64,000 bases of DNA from Streptomyces taklimakanensis (GTDB lineage: Bacteria; Actinomycetota; Actinomycetes; Streptomycetales; Streptomycetaceae). A model generated the notes under the pieces. It was not told where the DNA came from and did not search any database. It saw only the letters and a program-made list of their open reading frames with translations. Where the stretch lies: NCBI RefSeq assembly GCF_009709575.1, contig NZ_WIXO01000001.1:2043501-2107500 (forward strand), written 5' to 3'. Of the stretch, positions 16,505 through 29,900 are shown piece after piece (the stretch's first letter is position 1; each line of letters starts with the position of its first letter). The translations under genes were made by a program, and so were the position numbers.

Positions 16505-16984
16505 CTACGCCCGCTGCCGCCGCCGCGCGGCGGACACCGCGCGCTCGGCCTCGCGGCGGTCCTGCTTCTCCCGCAGCGCCTGCCGCTTGTCGTACTCCTT
16601 CTTGCCCCGTGCCAGGGCGACCTCGACCTTGGCCCGGCCGTCCTTGAAGTACAACTGGAGCGGGACCAGCGTCAGCCCCGTCTCCTGGAGCTTGCCGATC
16701 AACTTGTCGATCTCGGCACGGTGCATCAGCAGCTTCCGCCGGCGTCGAGCGCTGTGGTTGGTCCACGTCCCCTGGCTGTACTCGGGGATGTGGACGTTGT
16801 GGAGCCACGCCTCACCGCCGTCGATCTGGGCGAACCCGTCCACCAGCGACGCCCGTCCCTGCCGCAGCGACTTCACCTCGGTGCCGGTGAGCACCAACCC
16901 GCACTCGTAGGTGTCGAGGATGAGGTAGTCGTGCCGCGCCTTCTTGTTCTGCGCGATGAGTTTGCGACCCGTCTCTTTAGCCAT
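16505..16984 (-). CDS. smpB: SsrA-binding protein SmpB
   Basis: A 159-residue SmpB that binds the tRNA-like domain of tmRNA and delivers it to stalled ribosomes. Core motifs are present: [68 protein letters not shown] and the basic C-terminal tail [22 protein letters not shown], which enters the mRNA channel. The ATG start is at 16984. It lies 18 nt downstream of the ctp protease gene and directly upstream of ssrA, so both partners of trans-translation are produced from the same locus. Confidence 0.97.
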   Translation of the reverse strand: MAKETGRKLIAQNKKARHDYLILDTYECGLVLTGTEVKSLRQGRASLVDGFAQIDGGEAWLHNVHIPEYSQGTWTNHSARRRRKLLMHRAEIDKLIGKLQETGLTLVPLQLYFKDGRAKVEVALARGKKEYDKRQALREKQDRREAERAVSAARRRQRA

Positions 16985-17002
16985 AGCCCGGCCATTGTTC
17001 CA

Positions 17003-18214
17003 CTACGACCGGGGACCGAGGCCACTCAATACCGTGCGGGCCTCCTCCTCGACGTTCTGCCCCGCCCGCACCTCCAGGTCCGGAACGAGCCCCTCCTCCT
17101 CGAAGGTGCGTCCGCCGGGGGTGGTGTAGTGCCCCACCGTCATCTCGGCCACCGAGCCGTCCGGCTGCTCCCGCGGCACCTGGACCGATCCCTTGCCGAA
17201 GGTGCGGGTGCCGACGACGACCGCCCGGCCGCGGTCCTGGAGGGCACCGGCCAGCAGTTCGGCCGCGCTCATGGTGCCGCCGTCGACCAGTACCACCAGG
17301 GGCGAGGTGGTGTTCCCGCCGGGTTCGGCGTGGAGGGCGCGCTGGGCGTCGCCGTCGCCGTAGGTGGCGACCAGCCCGCCGTCGAGGAAGGCGGAGGCGG
17401 CGTCGGCGGCCTCGGCGACCAGCCCGCCGGGGTTGCCGCGCAGGTCGAGCAGGATTCCCCGGTCGGGCGCGAGGTCCTCGACGGCCCGGCGCACCTGCCC
17501 ACCGGTGCCCTTGGTGAAGGAGTCGATCCTGATGAGGGTGGTGTCGGCGGCCAGGGAGGTGGTGGTGACGGTGTCGACCCTCAGCCGCGCCCGCCCGAGC
17601 TCCTCCTCCCACCGCCGGCCGTCCCGGTCGAGGTCGAGGACGACCCGGCTGCCGGGCTCCGCGCCCGCTCCGGGCGGGCCGCCGCGCAGCATGGTGACGA
17701 CCTCGGTGACCGGGCGGCCGTCGACGTCGTCGCCGTCCACGGCGAGCAGTCGGTCGCCGGGACGGACGCCCGCCTCGTCGGCGGGGCTGCCGGGCAGGAC
17801 ACGGGCGACCTCCGTACGCCCGCCGTCCGCGCGGCGCAGGGAGACGCCGACGCCGACGTACACGCCGTTCAGGGAGCGTCGCAGCCCCTCGTACTCGTCG
17901 GCGCTGTAGGCGGCGGACCAACGGTCGCCGCTGCGACTGACCAGCTCCTCGGCATCGTGGGGCTCCTCCCCGCGCCCCGTCTCCGCGGTGAGCCCGTGGG
18001 GGCCGGCGCCGGGAGTGCCGTGCCCCGCCGAGACGACGTCACCCTCCGTGACGCCTCCCCATGACTCGGTGACGGCTCCGGTCGCCAGCGCGGCCACGAA
18101 GACCAGGCTCAGTCCGGCCCCACGGAGGGCGCGGTGGGACCGGGGAACGCGGTCCGAAGGTCCGCCGACGAACCCGGGGGAACCGTGTGGAGACATCATG
18201 GACGGACCCGACAT
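17003..18214 (-). CDS. S41 family C-terminal processing peptidase
   Basis: A 403-residue tail-specific protease. An N-terminal signal anchor (about residues 32-52) puts the enzyme outside the membrane. A PDZ domain (about 115-195; RVLPGSPADEAGVRPGDRLLAVDG) precedes the S41 catalytic domain with nucleophile S316 (GGTMSAAEL) and general base K341 (TFGKGSVQ), 25 residues apart as in CtpA/CtpB. The ATG start at 18214 begins M-S-G-P-S-M-M; a start five or six codons later is possible. It is downstream of ftsX (131-bp gap) and 18 nt upstream of smpB. Linkage to ftsEX suggests a role in envelope protein processing, but the substrate is unknown. Confidence 0.93.
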   Translation of the reverse strand: MSGPSMMSPHGSPGFVGGPSDRVPRSHRALRGAGLSLVFVAALATGAVTESWGGVTEGDVVSAGHGTPGAGPHGLTAETGRGEEPHDAEELVSRSGDRWSAAYSADEYEGLRRSLNGVYVGVGVSLRRADGGRTEVARVLPGSPADEAGVRPGDRLLAVDGDDVDGRPVTEVVTMLRGGPPGAGAEPGSRVVLDLDRDGRRWEEELGRARLRVDTVTTTSLAADTTLIRIDSFTKGTGGQVRRAVEDLAPDRGILLDLRGNPGGLVAEAADAASAFLDGGLVATYGDGDAQRALHAEPGGNTTSPLVVLVDGGTMSAAELLAGALQDRGRAVVVGTRTFGKGSVQVPREQPDGSVAEMTVGHYTTPGGRTFEEEGLVPDLEVRAGQNVEEEARTVLSGLGPRS

Positions 18215-18345
18215 GCTGCGGAGTCTAGGACACGGGCGGGCGTCGCACGGGAGGTTGCGGACACGGCGGCCGCGTCCTTCGTCACACCCGGAGCGCGCCC
18301 GGGGGCTTCGGGGCGGCCCCCGAACGCCCTCCGGGCGCGGTCACA

Positions 18346-19263
18346 TCACACCTTCAGGTACTTACGGAGGGTGAAGAAGGCCGCCAGGGCGGGCATCAGC
18401 ACACCCACCACGAGGATCAGCGGGACGACCTTGAACAGCGCGTCCCAGCCGATGAAGTTGATCAGCGGCATCTCCTGCGCCAGCGACAGGCCGGCGTCGA
18501 TCAGGAAGTAGCGCCCGACCACCAGCAGGACGGCCGCCCCCAGTGCGCCCAGCAGGCCCGCGAACGCGGCCTCCGCGATGAAGGGCATCTGAATGTAGAA
18601 GCTGGAGGCGCCCACCAGCCGCATGATGCCCGTCTCGCGGCGCCGACTGAACGCCGCCACCCGAACGGTGTTGACGATCAGCAACAGGGCCACCACCAAC
18701 ATGAGGGCCATCAGCCCGAGGGCCGCGAAGTTCATGCCCTCCAGCATCCGGAAGAGATTCTCCAGGTACGCCCGCTGGTCCTGGACCTCCTGGACGCCGT
18801 CGCGGCCGGAGAAGGCGGTGTTGACGACCGCGAACTTGGTCGGGTCCTTCAACTTCACCCGATAGGACTCCTGCATCTGGTCCGGGGTCAGCGAGTCGGC
18901 CAGGGGGGAGTCCTTGAACTGCTCCTGGTAGTGCTCGTACGCCTGCTCGGCGGACTCGTGGTAGACCTTCTCGACGATGTCGAGCTTCTCCAGGTCCGCC
19001 TTGATCTGGCGCTTCTGCTGCGCGGTGACCGCGCCCTTGGCACAGTTGGGGTCGGACGTGGCGTCGTTCTCGTTGCAGAGGAAGATCGACACCTGGACCT
19101 TGTCGTACCAGAACCCCTTCATGTTGCCGACCTGCTGGCGCGCGAGCACCGCACCGCCGAGCAGGGCCAGCGACAGGGCGACGGAGACGATCACCGCGAA
19201 GGTCATCGTGAGGTTGCGGCGGAGACCGACGCCGATCTCCGACAGTACGAACTGGGCGCGCAT
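18346..19263 (-). CDS. ftsX: cell division protein FtsX
   Basis: A 305-residue integral membrane partner of FtsE. It has a TM segment near 20-42, a large extracellular loop (about 45-170) with two Cys in FLCNENDATSDPNCAKG that may form a disulfide, and three C-terminal TM segments (about 180-300). FtsEX couples ATP hydrolysis in the cytoplasm to activation of peptidoglycan hydrolases outside; in actinobacteria these are NlpC/P60 (RipC-type) proteins. The ATG start at 19263 lies 9 nt after the ftsE stop, an operon arrangement with likely coupling. Confidence 0.96.
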   Translation of the reverse strand: MRAQFVLSEIGVGLRRNLTMTFAVIVSVALSLALLGGAVLARQQVGNMKGFWYDKVQVSIFLCNENDATSDPNCAKGAVTAQQKRQIKADLEKLDIVEKVYHESAEQAYEHYQEQFKDSPLADSLTPDQMQESYRVKLKDPTKFAVVNTAFSGRDGVQEVQDQRAYLENLFRMLEGMNFAALGLMALMLVVALLLIVNTVRVAAFSRRRETGIMRLVGASSFYIQMPFIAEAAFAGLLGALGAAVLLVVGRYFLIDAGLSLAQEMPLINFIGWDALFKVVPLILVVGVLMPALAAFFTLRKYLKV

Positions 19264-19272
19264 GGCGTCCTT

Positions 19273-19962
19273 TCAGTGCTGGTAGCCGTAGACACCGCGC
19301 GACTGGTCGCGCACGAGACGGCCCTTTTCTAGTTCGATCACGCGCTTGCGCATCTGGTCGACGATCTGCTGGTCGTGGGTCGCCATGACCACGGTCGCCC
19401 CGGTGCGGTTGATCCGGTCCAGCAGCTTCATGATGCCGACGGAGGTCTGCGGGTCCAGGTTGCCGGTCGGCTCGTCGGCGATCAGAAGCTTCGGCTTGTT
19501 CACGAACGCGCGGGCGATGGCCACGCGCTGCTGCTCACCACCGGACAACTCGCCGGGCATCCGGTCCTCCTTGCCCGCCAGGCCGACCAGGTCGAGCACC
19601 TGCGGGACGGACTTGCGGATGTCGCCGCGCGACCTGCCGATCACCTCCAGCGCGAAGGCGACGTTCTCCCCCACCGTCTTGTTGGGGAGCAGCCGGAAAT
19701 CCTGGAAGACGGTGCCGATCTGGCGCCGCATGTGCGGCACCTTCCAGTTGGACAGGCGGGCGAGGTCCTTGCCGAGGACGTGCACCTGCCCGTGGCTGGC
19801 ACGCTCCTCCCGCAGGATCAGCCGCAGGAAGGTGGACTTGCCGGAGCCGGACGAGCCCACCAGGAAGACGAACTCGCCGCGCTCGACCTCCAGGGAGACG
19901 TCACGGAGGGCGGGGCGGTTCTGCTTGGGGTAGAACTTCGAGACGTTGTCGAATCGGATCAC
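19273..19962 (-). CDS. ftsE: cell division ATP-binding protein FtsE
   Basis: A 229-residue ABC ATPase. Walker A is GSSGSGKS (K42), the ABC signature LSGGEQQR, Walker [13 protein letters not shown] and the switch histidine is in VVMATHDQ. It starts with the conserved V-I-R-F-D-N-V-S-K using a GTG at 19962; the ribosome site is weak. It forms a membrane complex with FtsX (9 nt downstream). The upstream 318-bp gap is shared with a divergent small membrane-protein gene. Confidence 0.97.
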   Translation of the reverse strand: MIRFDNVSKFYPKQNRPALRDVSLEVERGEFVFLVGSSGSGKSTFLRLILREERASHGQVHVLGKDLARLSNWKVPHMRRQIGTVFQDFRLLPNKTVGENVAFALEVIGRSRGDIRKSVPQVLDLVGLAGKEDRMPGELSGGEQQRVAIARAFVNKPKLLIADEPTGNLDPQTSVGIMKLLDRINRTGATVVMATHDQQIVDQMRKRVIELEKGRLVRDQSRGVYGYQH

Positions 19963-20280
19963 GGATTTACACCACGTCGACCTGGGTAGGGGCAGCGGAA
20001 GCCGCGGAGTGGACCCCCGTCGGTGTGGTGACACTACGCGAAGGGGCGTGGACTCCGCAGTCGGCGTCCGGTGTTGGTGGCTGCGATCACGGGGCCATCG
20101 GGCACAAACCAGGTACAAACCAGTCACATGACAGGCGTTGACCCCGGCTTTCTGCGCTCCGGTCCGATCGCCGGCACAGTGGAGGCAGAGCTTCCGGACT
20201 CCCGGGGGCGGGCGCCGGAAACGGCGGCCGGGAACAGAGGACCGCCCGGCGACGTTGGCGCTACATAAGGAGGACATCGC
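19963..20280. promoter_or_regulatory. divergent promoter region of ftsE and the zinc-ribbon gene
   Basis: A 318-bp gap. The nonamer acaaaccag occurs twice (20104-20112 and 20115-20123), exactly 11 bp apart, one helical turn. That is a possible binding site for a regulator of either gene. No coding sequence with conserved features is seen. Confidence 0.35.
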
Positions 20281-20481
20281 ATGACGTGCGACCGACTGGT
20301 GTGCGCCAACTGCGCGGGGCCGGTGAGTGAGGGGCGCTGCTCGGTGTGCCGTGCGCACCGCGAGCGGGTGCACCGGGAGAACGGACCGTTCTCGCCGGCC
20401 TCCCTCTCCCCCACGGCTTTGGCGGCACTGCTGCTCACCCTGATCGCCGTGGCCCTGCTGGCGCGCCAGGCGGCGGTGTAG
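20281..20481 (+). CDS. small zinc-ribbon, single-TM protein
   Basis: A 66-residue protein with a strong ribosome site (AAGGAGG 8 nt before ATG). Its N-terminal half has two Cys pairs (LVCANCAG and GRCSVCRA), a compact zinc ribbon. Its C-terminus has one hydrophobic helix (about residues 43-62, [17 protein letters not shown]). It is a conserved Streptomyces hypothetical; no function is known to me. Topology prediction: ribbon in the cytoplasm, C-terminal anchor. Being next to ftsEX and prfB may be coincidence. Confidence 0.8.
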   Translation: MTCDRLVCANCAGPVSEGRCSVCRAHRERVHRENGPFSPASLSPTALAALLLTLIAVALLARQAAV

Positions 20482-20547
20482 ACCGCCTCCACGGCTCCTG
20501 CCGGGGCGACGGGCCGACGGCCCCCACCCACCCGTGGGCGAGGACAT

Positions 20548-20587
20548 GACGAGGGCCCGGGACACCCACGCGTCCCGGGCCCTCGTC
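20548..20587. terminator. bidirectional terminator
   Basis: Perfect 16-bp arms (20548-20563 and 20572-20587) with an 8-nt loop, between the small zinc-ribbon gene and the convergent LAXTG protein gene. Confidence 0.85.
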
Positions 20588-20620
20588 GCGCGTGTCGGCC
20601 GCTTCCGCGTCACCACCCCG

Positions 20621-20651
20621 GCGCGTCCGTCACCGGCTGTGACGGACGCGC
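20621..20651 (-). terminator. second hairpin downstream of LAXTG gene
   Basis: A 12-bp perfect stem (20621-20632/20640-20651) with a 7-nt loop, 14 nt after the stop codon of the LAXTG protein gene. Together with the hairpin at 20548-20587 it makes a tandem terminator. Confidence 0.7.
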
Positions 20652-20665
20652 ACCGGACGGACGGT

Positions 20666-21619
20666 TCAGGCGACGGTGCCGCGGCTCGCCAGGCGCGGCA
20701 TCAGGCGGAAGCCGACGCCACCGGCGATCATCGTGGCCGCTCCGACCAGCAGGAGGGTCGTCTCGCCGGCACCGGTCTTGGCCAGCTCCTCCTTCGGCTT
20801 CTCCTGGCTGATCGGCTTGGTGCCGACGGAGTCGGTGTCGGTGCCGCAGTTCACGCTGGACTCGTCCAACACACAGGTCTGCGCGTTGTCCGTCCCGTCG
20901 TCGACTCCGCTGCCACCGGTACCGGCCGGCTCCGTGCCGCCGGTGCCGCCGGTGCCGCCCGTGGACTCGTCGCCACCGGTGGTGGTGTCGCCACCGCCGT
21001 TGCCACCGATACCGCCGGTGGTGGTGTCACCGCCACCGTTACCGCCGGTGCCACCGGTGGAGTCGTCGCCACCGGTGGTGGTGTCGCCACCGCCGTTACC
21101 GCCGATGCCGCCCGTGGACTCGTCGCCACCGGTGGTGGTGTCACCGCCACCGTTACCACCGTTGCCGCCCGTGGAGTCGTCGCCACCGGTGGTGGTGTCG
21201 CCACCGCCGTTACCGCCGATGCCGCCCGTGGACTCGTCGCCACCGGTGGTGGTGTCGCCACCGCCGTTGCCACCGATGCCGCCCGTGGACTCGTCGCCAC
21301 CGGTGGTGGTGTCACCGCCACCGTTGCCACCGATACCGCCCGTGGACTCGTCGCCACCGGTGGAGTCGCCACCCGTGGCGCCCTCGACCAGACCCTGGAC
21401 AACGCCCTCGATGACTCCGTCATCGCCGCCGGTGGTGGTGTCACCGCCACCGGTGGAGTCGTCGCCGCCGGTGGCGCCGGCGACGGTCTCGCCGCCGGAA
21501 GAGCCCTCCGAGCCGTCGAGGGCCGACGCCGTGCCGACGGCGGTCAGCGACACGCCCGCGAGGAAGACCGCACCCGCGGCGACCCTCGCGACACGCAGCC
21601 GCGTCTTGGAATTGGTCAT
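20666..21619 (-). CDS. LAXTG-anchored Gly/Thr-rich repeat surface protein
   Basis: A 317-residue secreted protein. It has a signal peptide (1-33, cleavage after A-S-A), a Gly/Thr/Asp low-complexity region (about 37-235) and a small conserved patch with two Cys ([11 protein letters not shown], 248-258). A sortase signal LAKTG (279-283) follows, then a hydrophobic helix (about 288-305) and a short Arg-containing tail. LAXTG is the motif used by Streptomyces class E sortases, so it should be covalently attached to peptidoglycan. A 19-residue unit ([19 protein letters not shown]) is repeated six times with one 13-residue short copy. The ATG at 21619 follows a G-rich ribosome site; the upstream in-frame extension is not signal-like. 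No function is known. Confidence 0.88.
   Translation of the reverse strand: MTNSKTRLRVARVAAGAVFLAGVSLTAVGTASALDGSEGSSGGETVAGATGGDDSTGGGDTTTGGDDGVIEGVVQGLVEGATGGDSTGGDESTGGIGGNGGGDTTTGGDESTGGIGGNGGGDTTTGGDESTGGIGGNGGGDTTTGGDDSTGGNGGNGGGDTTTGGDESTGGIGGNGGGDTTTGGDDSTGGTGGNGGGDTTTGGIGGNGGGDTTTGGDESTGGTGGTGGTEPAGTGGSGVDDGTDNAQTCVLDESSVNCGTDTDSVGTKPISQEKPKEELAKTGAGETTLLLVGAATMIAGGVGFRLMPRLASRGTVA
20939..21373 (-). repeat. 57-bp tandem repeats within the LAXTG protein gene
   Basis: The coding repeat comprises six full 19-codon copies, one copy shortened by six codons and a degenerate first unit (residues about 83-227). Variation is mostly at E/D and I/N/T positions and at synonymous sites. Copy number is likely to vary between strains by slippage or recombination. 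Confidence 0.85.
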
Positions 21620-21895
21620 ATGCCAACTACCCCCAGTAGTTGTACTCGTCAGTGGGGCAGCCGTGCGGGGTTCCCTGCGTGCCGGGGTCCGTCGTGCCGA
21701 GCCTGCGACCGGTTTCCGTCGGGCTCTGCCCACCCCCGTGCCCACGCGCCCCGAGCACGCGCATGCCAGCCCGCATGCTTTCCCAGGCAAGACGGCCCCG
21801 TCAAGCTGGAACCACGCGAAATGTCCGTGTTGGTGCGACAGTTGGGGCACTCGACAGCCGGGTTGTGACCGGACTTGTACAACCGTGCGCCGGTT

Positions 21896-23011
21896 TCAGC
21901 CGGCGTTCTGCTCCTGCTGCTTGCGCCAGCGGATGCCCGCCTCCAGGAAACCGTCGATGTCGCCGTCGAGGACGGCCTGGGGGTTCCCGACCTCGTACTC
22001 GGTCCGCAGGTCCTTGACCATCTGGTACGGCTGCAGGACGTACGAGCGCATCTGGTTGCCCCAGGAGTTGCCGCCGTCCCCCTTGAGGGCGTCCATCTTG
22101 GCCTGCTCCTCCGCCCGGCGGTGCGCCAGCAGACGGGCCTGGAGGACGCGCATGGCGGCGGCGCGGTTCTGGATCTGGGACTTCTCGTTCTGACAGGAGA
22201 CGACGATGCCGGTCGGGATGTGGGTCATTCGCACCGCCGAGTCGGTGGTGTTGACCGACTGGCCACCGGGTCCGGAGGAGCGGAAGACGTCGACCCGGAT
22301 CTCGTTCTCGGGAATCTCGATGTGGTCGGTCTGCTCGACGACCGGCATCACCTCGACGCCCGCGAAGGAGGTCTGGCGGCGGCCCTGGTTGTCGAAGGGC
22401 GAGATGCGCACCATGCGGTGGGTGCCCTGCTCGACGGAGAGGGTGCCGTAGGCGTAAGGGGCCTTGACGGTGAAGGTGGTGGACTTGATGCCCGCCTCCT
22501 CCGCGTACGAGGTGTCCAGGACCTCGGTCGGGTAGCCCTTGCGCTCGGCCCAGCGCAGGTACATGCGCATCAACTGCTCGGCGAAGTCGGCGGCGTCCAC
22601 GCCACCGGCCTCGGCGCGGATGCTGACCATGGCCTCGCGGGGGTCGTACTCGCCGGAGAGGAGGGTGCGGACCTCCAGCTCGTCCACGGCCTTCTGGACG
22701 GACCGCAGCTCGGCCTCGGCCTCGGCCCGCGCGTCGGCGTCGCCCTCGGTCTCGGCCAGCTCGAACAGGATCTCCAGATCGTCGATGCGGCCGTGCAGCT
22801 CCTCGACCTTGCGGAGCTGGCCCTGGAGCAGGGACAGCCTGCTGGTGACCCGCTGGGCGTTCTCGGTGTCGCTCCACAGGTTGGGGTCGGCCGCCTGCTC
22901 CTCGAGCACGGCGATGTCGGCCCTCAACTTGTCGAGGTCGAGAACGGCCTCGATCGACTCCATGGTGGAGGAGAGGGACTTCAGAGCTTCGGATACGTCG
23001 ACGACTGCCAC
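21896..23011 (-). CDS. prfB: peptide chain release factor 2
   Basis: A 371-residue RF2, which terminates translation at UGA and UAA. The anticodon-like tripeptide S-P-F is at 204-206 and the catalytic G-G-Q at 249-251 ([10 protein letters not shown]). The N-terminal helical domain starts [10 protein letters not shown]. The frame is continuous from the ATG at 23011, so the programmed +1 frameshift known from E. coli prfB is absent. It lies downstream of a Ser/Thr kinase gene (127-bp gap with a terminator-like hairpin). Confidence 0.97.
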   Translation of the reverse strand: MAVVDVSEALKSLSSTMESIEAVLDLDKLRADIAVLEEQAADPNLWSDTENAQRVTSRLSLLQGQLRKVEELHGRIDDLEILFELAETEGDADARAEAEAELRSVQKAVDELEVRTLLSGEYDPREAMVSIRAEAGGVDAADFAEQLMRMYLRWAERKGYPTEVLDTSYAEEAGIKSTTFTVKAPYAYGTLSVEQGTHRMVRISPFDNQGRRQTSFAGVEVMPVVEQTDHIEIPENEIRVDVFRSSGPGGQSVNTTDSAVRMTHIPTGIVVSCQNEKSQIQNRAAAMRVLQARLLAHRRAEEQAKMDALKGDGGNSWGNQMRSYVLQPYQMVKDLRTEYEVGNPQAVLDGDIDGFLEAGIRWRKQQEQNAG

Positions 23012-23061
23012 GCCTCCAGCCTAACGGCTGGGAGAACCGTTGCCTCCGCAGCGTCCGCGGC

Positions 23062-23100
23062 CCGCTGCCGGCCGCCCGGTGGCGGGGCGGTCGGCAGCGG
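23062..23100 (-). terminator. hairpin between kinase gene and prfB
   Basis: A 16-bp stem with one wobble pair (23062-23077/23085-23100) and a 7-nt loop, downstream of the kinase stop. prfB then needs its own promoter in the remaining roughly 50 bp or relies on read-through. Confidence 0.6.
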
Positions 23101-23138
23101 ACGCGCGGGGGTCGGCGGGGCCGGTCGGACCGGCGCGC

Positions 23139-24437
<1,299 letters not shown>

Positions 24438-24571
24438 GGCGACAAAACTACGCGGCGGACGGGGTTCCGCGCCCCTCGGATGGCGGCAACCGTCGTCCCG
24501 GGGACGGAATTGCGGTCCCGAAAGTCGACAAAGCCATCCCGCCGCACGGCGCGGGCCGTCCCGTCACGCGG

Positions 24572-26386
<1,815 letters not shown>

Positions 26387-26932
26387 GTCATGCGCTCCCT
26401 GGTTTTGTCCACAACTGCCGGGGCGGCCCACTGTACGGCGCCCCGGCGGCCCACTGTAATGCGGGAAGGGAGGGGGAGCGGAGGGCTCGGGCACGGCTCG
26501 CCGGGCCGGTCCGCGCGTCCGCCGTCCCTCCGTCCGCCCCGTGGCGCCGCCTCCGGCGCCCCCTGTTGTCCGCTTCTTTTCCCCGCGGGTCTTCCTCGGT
26601 TCGCTTTCCGCCCGTTTCCGGCCGTCGAGCAGGCCCGTCCCACGTGACGTCCCATGAGACGCGACGGTGCGGCGAACGGTTGCCACGGCGCGGTCGTACG
26701 CCGTGCGGAACCGGGCAGAAGCGGTGGAGGAAAGCCCGATCGGGAGAGGTGAGGGACGGCGGCCACGCGGATGGTGACCCATACCGGACCGAAACACTCG
26801 GCGGACAGACAAGTACCGGCCACTTTTTCATCCGGAGCCGACCAATCAAGATCATTCGGTGGATGATCGTGGACGCACCGACAGTGGTCGGTGCGAGGAT
26901 GCATCCAGCATCACGGGACTGAAGAGGGGCCG
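26387..26932. promoter_or_regulatory. divergent intergenic region between kinase and FHA-ATPase genes
   Basis: The 546-bp gap holds no recognisable gene. Near the FHA gene are two short inverted repeats: gatcat/atgatc (26850-26855/26863-26868) and a 9-bp hairpin (26874-26882/26887-26895, 4-nt loop) ending 37 nt before the ATG. They may be an operator and a leader hairpin. The kinase side shows no clear promoter. Confidence 0.4.
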
Positions 26933-29900
26933 ATGTCGATGCAGATCCGGCTGACCGTCCTCGGGCCGCGCGGCGGCCACGCGGAGCCGACCGCTGGCGG
27001 GTGCGACGTGCTCGTGACCGCCCCTCCCGGCACGACCCTCTCCGCCGTGACGAGCGCCCTCGCCGCTGCCGCCGCCGCCGCGGGAGCCGCGCCCGCCGTC
27101 CCCTCCGGCGACGCGGTGACGGTCTTCGCCGGGGCGCGCCGACTGGACGCCGACCGCCAGATGCTCGGGGTGCCGCCGCTGGTGGACGGCGCGGTGGTCT
27201 CGCTGTACGGGCCGACGGCCCCCTGGGGGCACGGCCCGGCGCCCGGTGGCGCCCGGGCCCGACTGCACGTCGTCGCCGGGCCGGACGCGGGCGGCGTCCA
27301 TCTGCTGCGCGGCGGACAGGTGCGCCTCGGTCGCTCGGCCGAGGCCGACGTGCCGCTGGACGACCCGGACGTCTCCCGGCTGCACTGCGCGATCACCGTC
27401 CCGGACAGGGGCACGGCGACCGTCACCGACCTGGCCTCCACCAACGGCACGACCGTGGACGGCACCGCGGTGCACGACCGCCCGGTGCCGCTGCCGCCGG
27501 GCGCGACGCTGCGGCTGGGCGAGTCCGCCGTACGGCTCCGGTCGGGAGACGCGGACGAGGGGACGGACCGGATCCTGGCCACCCTCCCCGACGGCGAGGG
27601 GCGGCTCCGGATCGCCCCGCCGGCCGGGACGCCCGACGGGGCGCGGGGCACCACCGGTCCCCCCGGCCGGACGCCGGCGGCCGAGACGGTCGGCGGACTG
27701 GGCACGGCGACCATCGCCCCGGCCCCGCCCGCGCCACCGTACGGATCGGGCGGGGCGACCACCCCGTACGTCCCCGATCCGGCGCGGGCGGCCGAGGAGG
27801 CCGAGCACGAACGCGCCGCCCACCCCTTCCCCGCCGGCGGCGGCACCCACGGCGCCGGCCTCGCCCGTCCCCGGGGCGACACGGACCGGCCCGCCGACCG
27901 GCGCGGGCGCGGCGGGTTGGGCTCCTGGGCCCGACGGCTGGCCGGGGGACGGGCGGAGGAACCGGCCGGCGCGCCCGGTGGGCCCGACGCCCCCGCGGCC
28001 CCGGCCCGGAGCGTGCCGGAGGACCACCGGCTGCCCGATCCGTCCGAGATCCTGCTCACCGCCGTGGGCCCCGGCCCCCGGCTGTGGGAGCGCGGCATCG
28101 ACCACCCCGACGCGCTGGCCGTCCGGTTGGGCACGGTCCGCGGCGCGGGCGGTGCCGTCGCGCCGGTGGCGGTGGGTCTGCGGCGGACGGGCTCGCTGGG
28201 ACTGGCCGGGCCCCGCGGCCGGCTGCTGCCCCTGGCCCGCTCGGTGCTCGCCCAGCTCGCCGCCCTGCACGGGCCGAGCACCCTGGAGATCGTGCTGATC
28301 GCCCCGGGGCGGGCGCCCGGCGGCGCGCGCGACGGAGCCGGTGGGCGGGAGGGGGACTGGTCCTGGATCGGCTGGCTGCCGCACCTGCGCCCGGCACACG
28401 GCCAGGACTGCCGACTGCTGTTGGCGTACGACCACGAGCAGGCCGCCGCCCGCGTCGAGGAGCTGCTCGAACGGCTGGACGCCCCGGCCGCCGCTCCGGG
28501 AACGGGCTCGGTCCGGGGCCCGTCGACCGTCGCCGTGGTCGACGGGGACCCGGGCTCCGCCGAGCTGCGCGAGGCCGTCTCCCGGCTGGCCGCGCACGGC
28601 CCGTCCGCCGGCGTGCACCTGCTGTGCCTGGCCGAGACCCCGGCCGCCACTCCCACCTCTCCGCTCGCCGACACCCTCCGGGCGGCGGCCTCCGTCTCCC
28701 CCGCCTTCCGCTCCTGCGGTGCCGTCGGCCTGCTCAGCGGCGCCGTCGCCACGGCGGTCCGGCTGGTCGTGCGCGGCACGGACCCGGCGACCGCGCCGGT
28801 GGCCGGCGTCGACGGCGTGTCGGCGGCCTGGGCCGAGCGCTTCGCGCGGGCCCTGGCCCCGCTGCGCGAGGCCGACGCGACCGACGGCCCGTCCGCGGCC
28901 CGTCCCGTCCCCCTGCCGGAGAGTTCGCGGCTGCTGGACGAGCTTGGGCTGGCACGGGCCACGCCCGCCGCACTGCTGGCCCGCTGGGCCGACGACCCGG
29001 TGGAGCGGGCGGACGGAACGCCCCGGGCGGCGGGCCGGGGTCCCGGCCCGGACGGTGCTCCCGCCGGAGCCGGTGTCCCCGGCGGGCCCGGCGGCCCCGT
29101 CGGCCCGCGCGCCGGGGCGGTTCTCGGCGCCGGAACGCGCGGCCCGGTCACCGTCGACCTCGCGGCCGACCGCGGCCCCCTGCTGATCGGCGGCCCGGCC
29201 GGCTCCGGCAAGACGGAACTGCTGCGCTCCCTGGCCGCCTCGCTGGCCGCCGGGGAGCGGCCGGACCGGCTCTCCCTGGTCCTGGTGGACGGCGACGGCG
29301 ACGGGCTGCGGCCCTGCGGCGACCTCCCGCACGCCTCGACGTACCTGCCCGCAGGGGATCCGGTGCGGATGCGGGAGTTCGCCCAGGCCCTCAGCGGAGA
29401 GCTGAAGCGCCGCGCCGACATGCTGGGCGACCTCCCCTACGAGGCATACGCGGCACGGGAGGCGTGGGCGCGGCACCGCGCCGCCGCCGGCCCGGCCGCC
29501 CGGGTGGTGGCCCAGCGCCGGACCGGGGGCGGGCCCGGTGTGGGCCGGCCCCCGCACCGGCCCCCGCACCGGGCACAGGTCCCGGCCCCCGGCACGGGTC
29601 CGGTTCCGGTGTCCGGCGGCCCGGGGGACGAACGGCCGGGCCGGGAGGGGCGGTACGGCACGGACCGGGGCACCCTCGCGCTCCGGTCGCGCGGCGAGCT
29701 CCCCGGCGAACTCCCCGTGGCCGGCGGGGACGGTGAGAGCGGCGGGGGCGGCGGAGCACCCGGTCCCCTGCCCCGCGTGGTGGTCGTCGTCGACGACTTC
29801 GACACCCTGGTCGCCCCCGCGCTGGGCAACCCCGGCCGTCCGGCGGCCGGTTCGGTGGTACGCGCGCTGGAGGCCGTGGCACGGGACGGCGCCCGGCTGG

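Noticed and set aside
20939..21373. A CRISPR-like or non-coding satellite repeat
   Set aside because: The repeats are contiguous, in frame and 57 bp long with no spacers, and encode the Gly/Thr domain of a LAXTG protein.
21896..23011. Programmed frameshift in prfB
   Set aside because: The frame is uninterrupted from start to stop with no in-frame UGA near codon 26.
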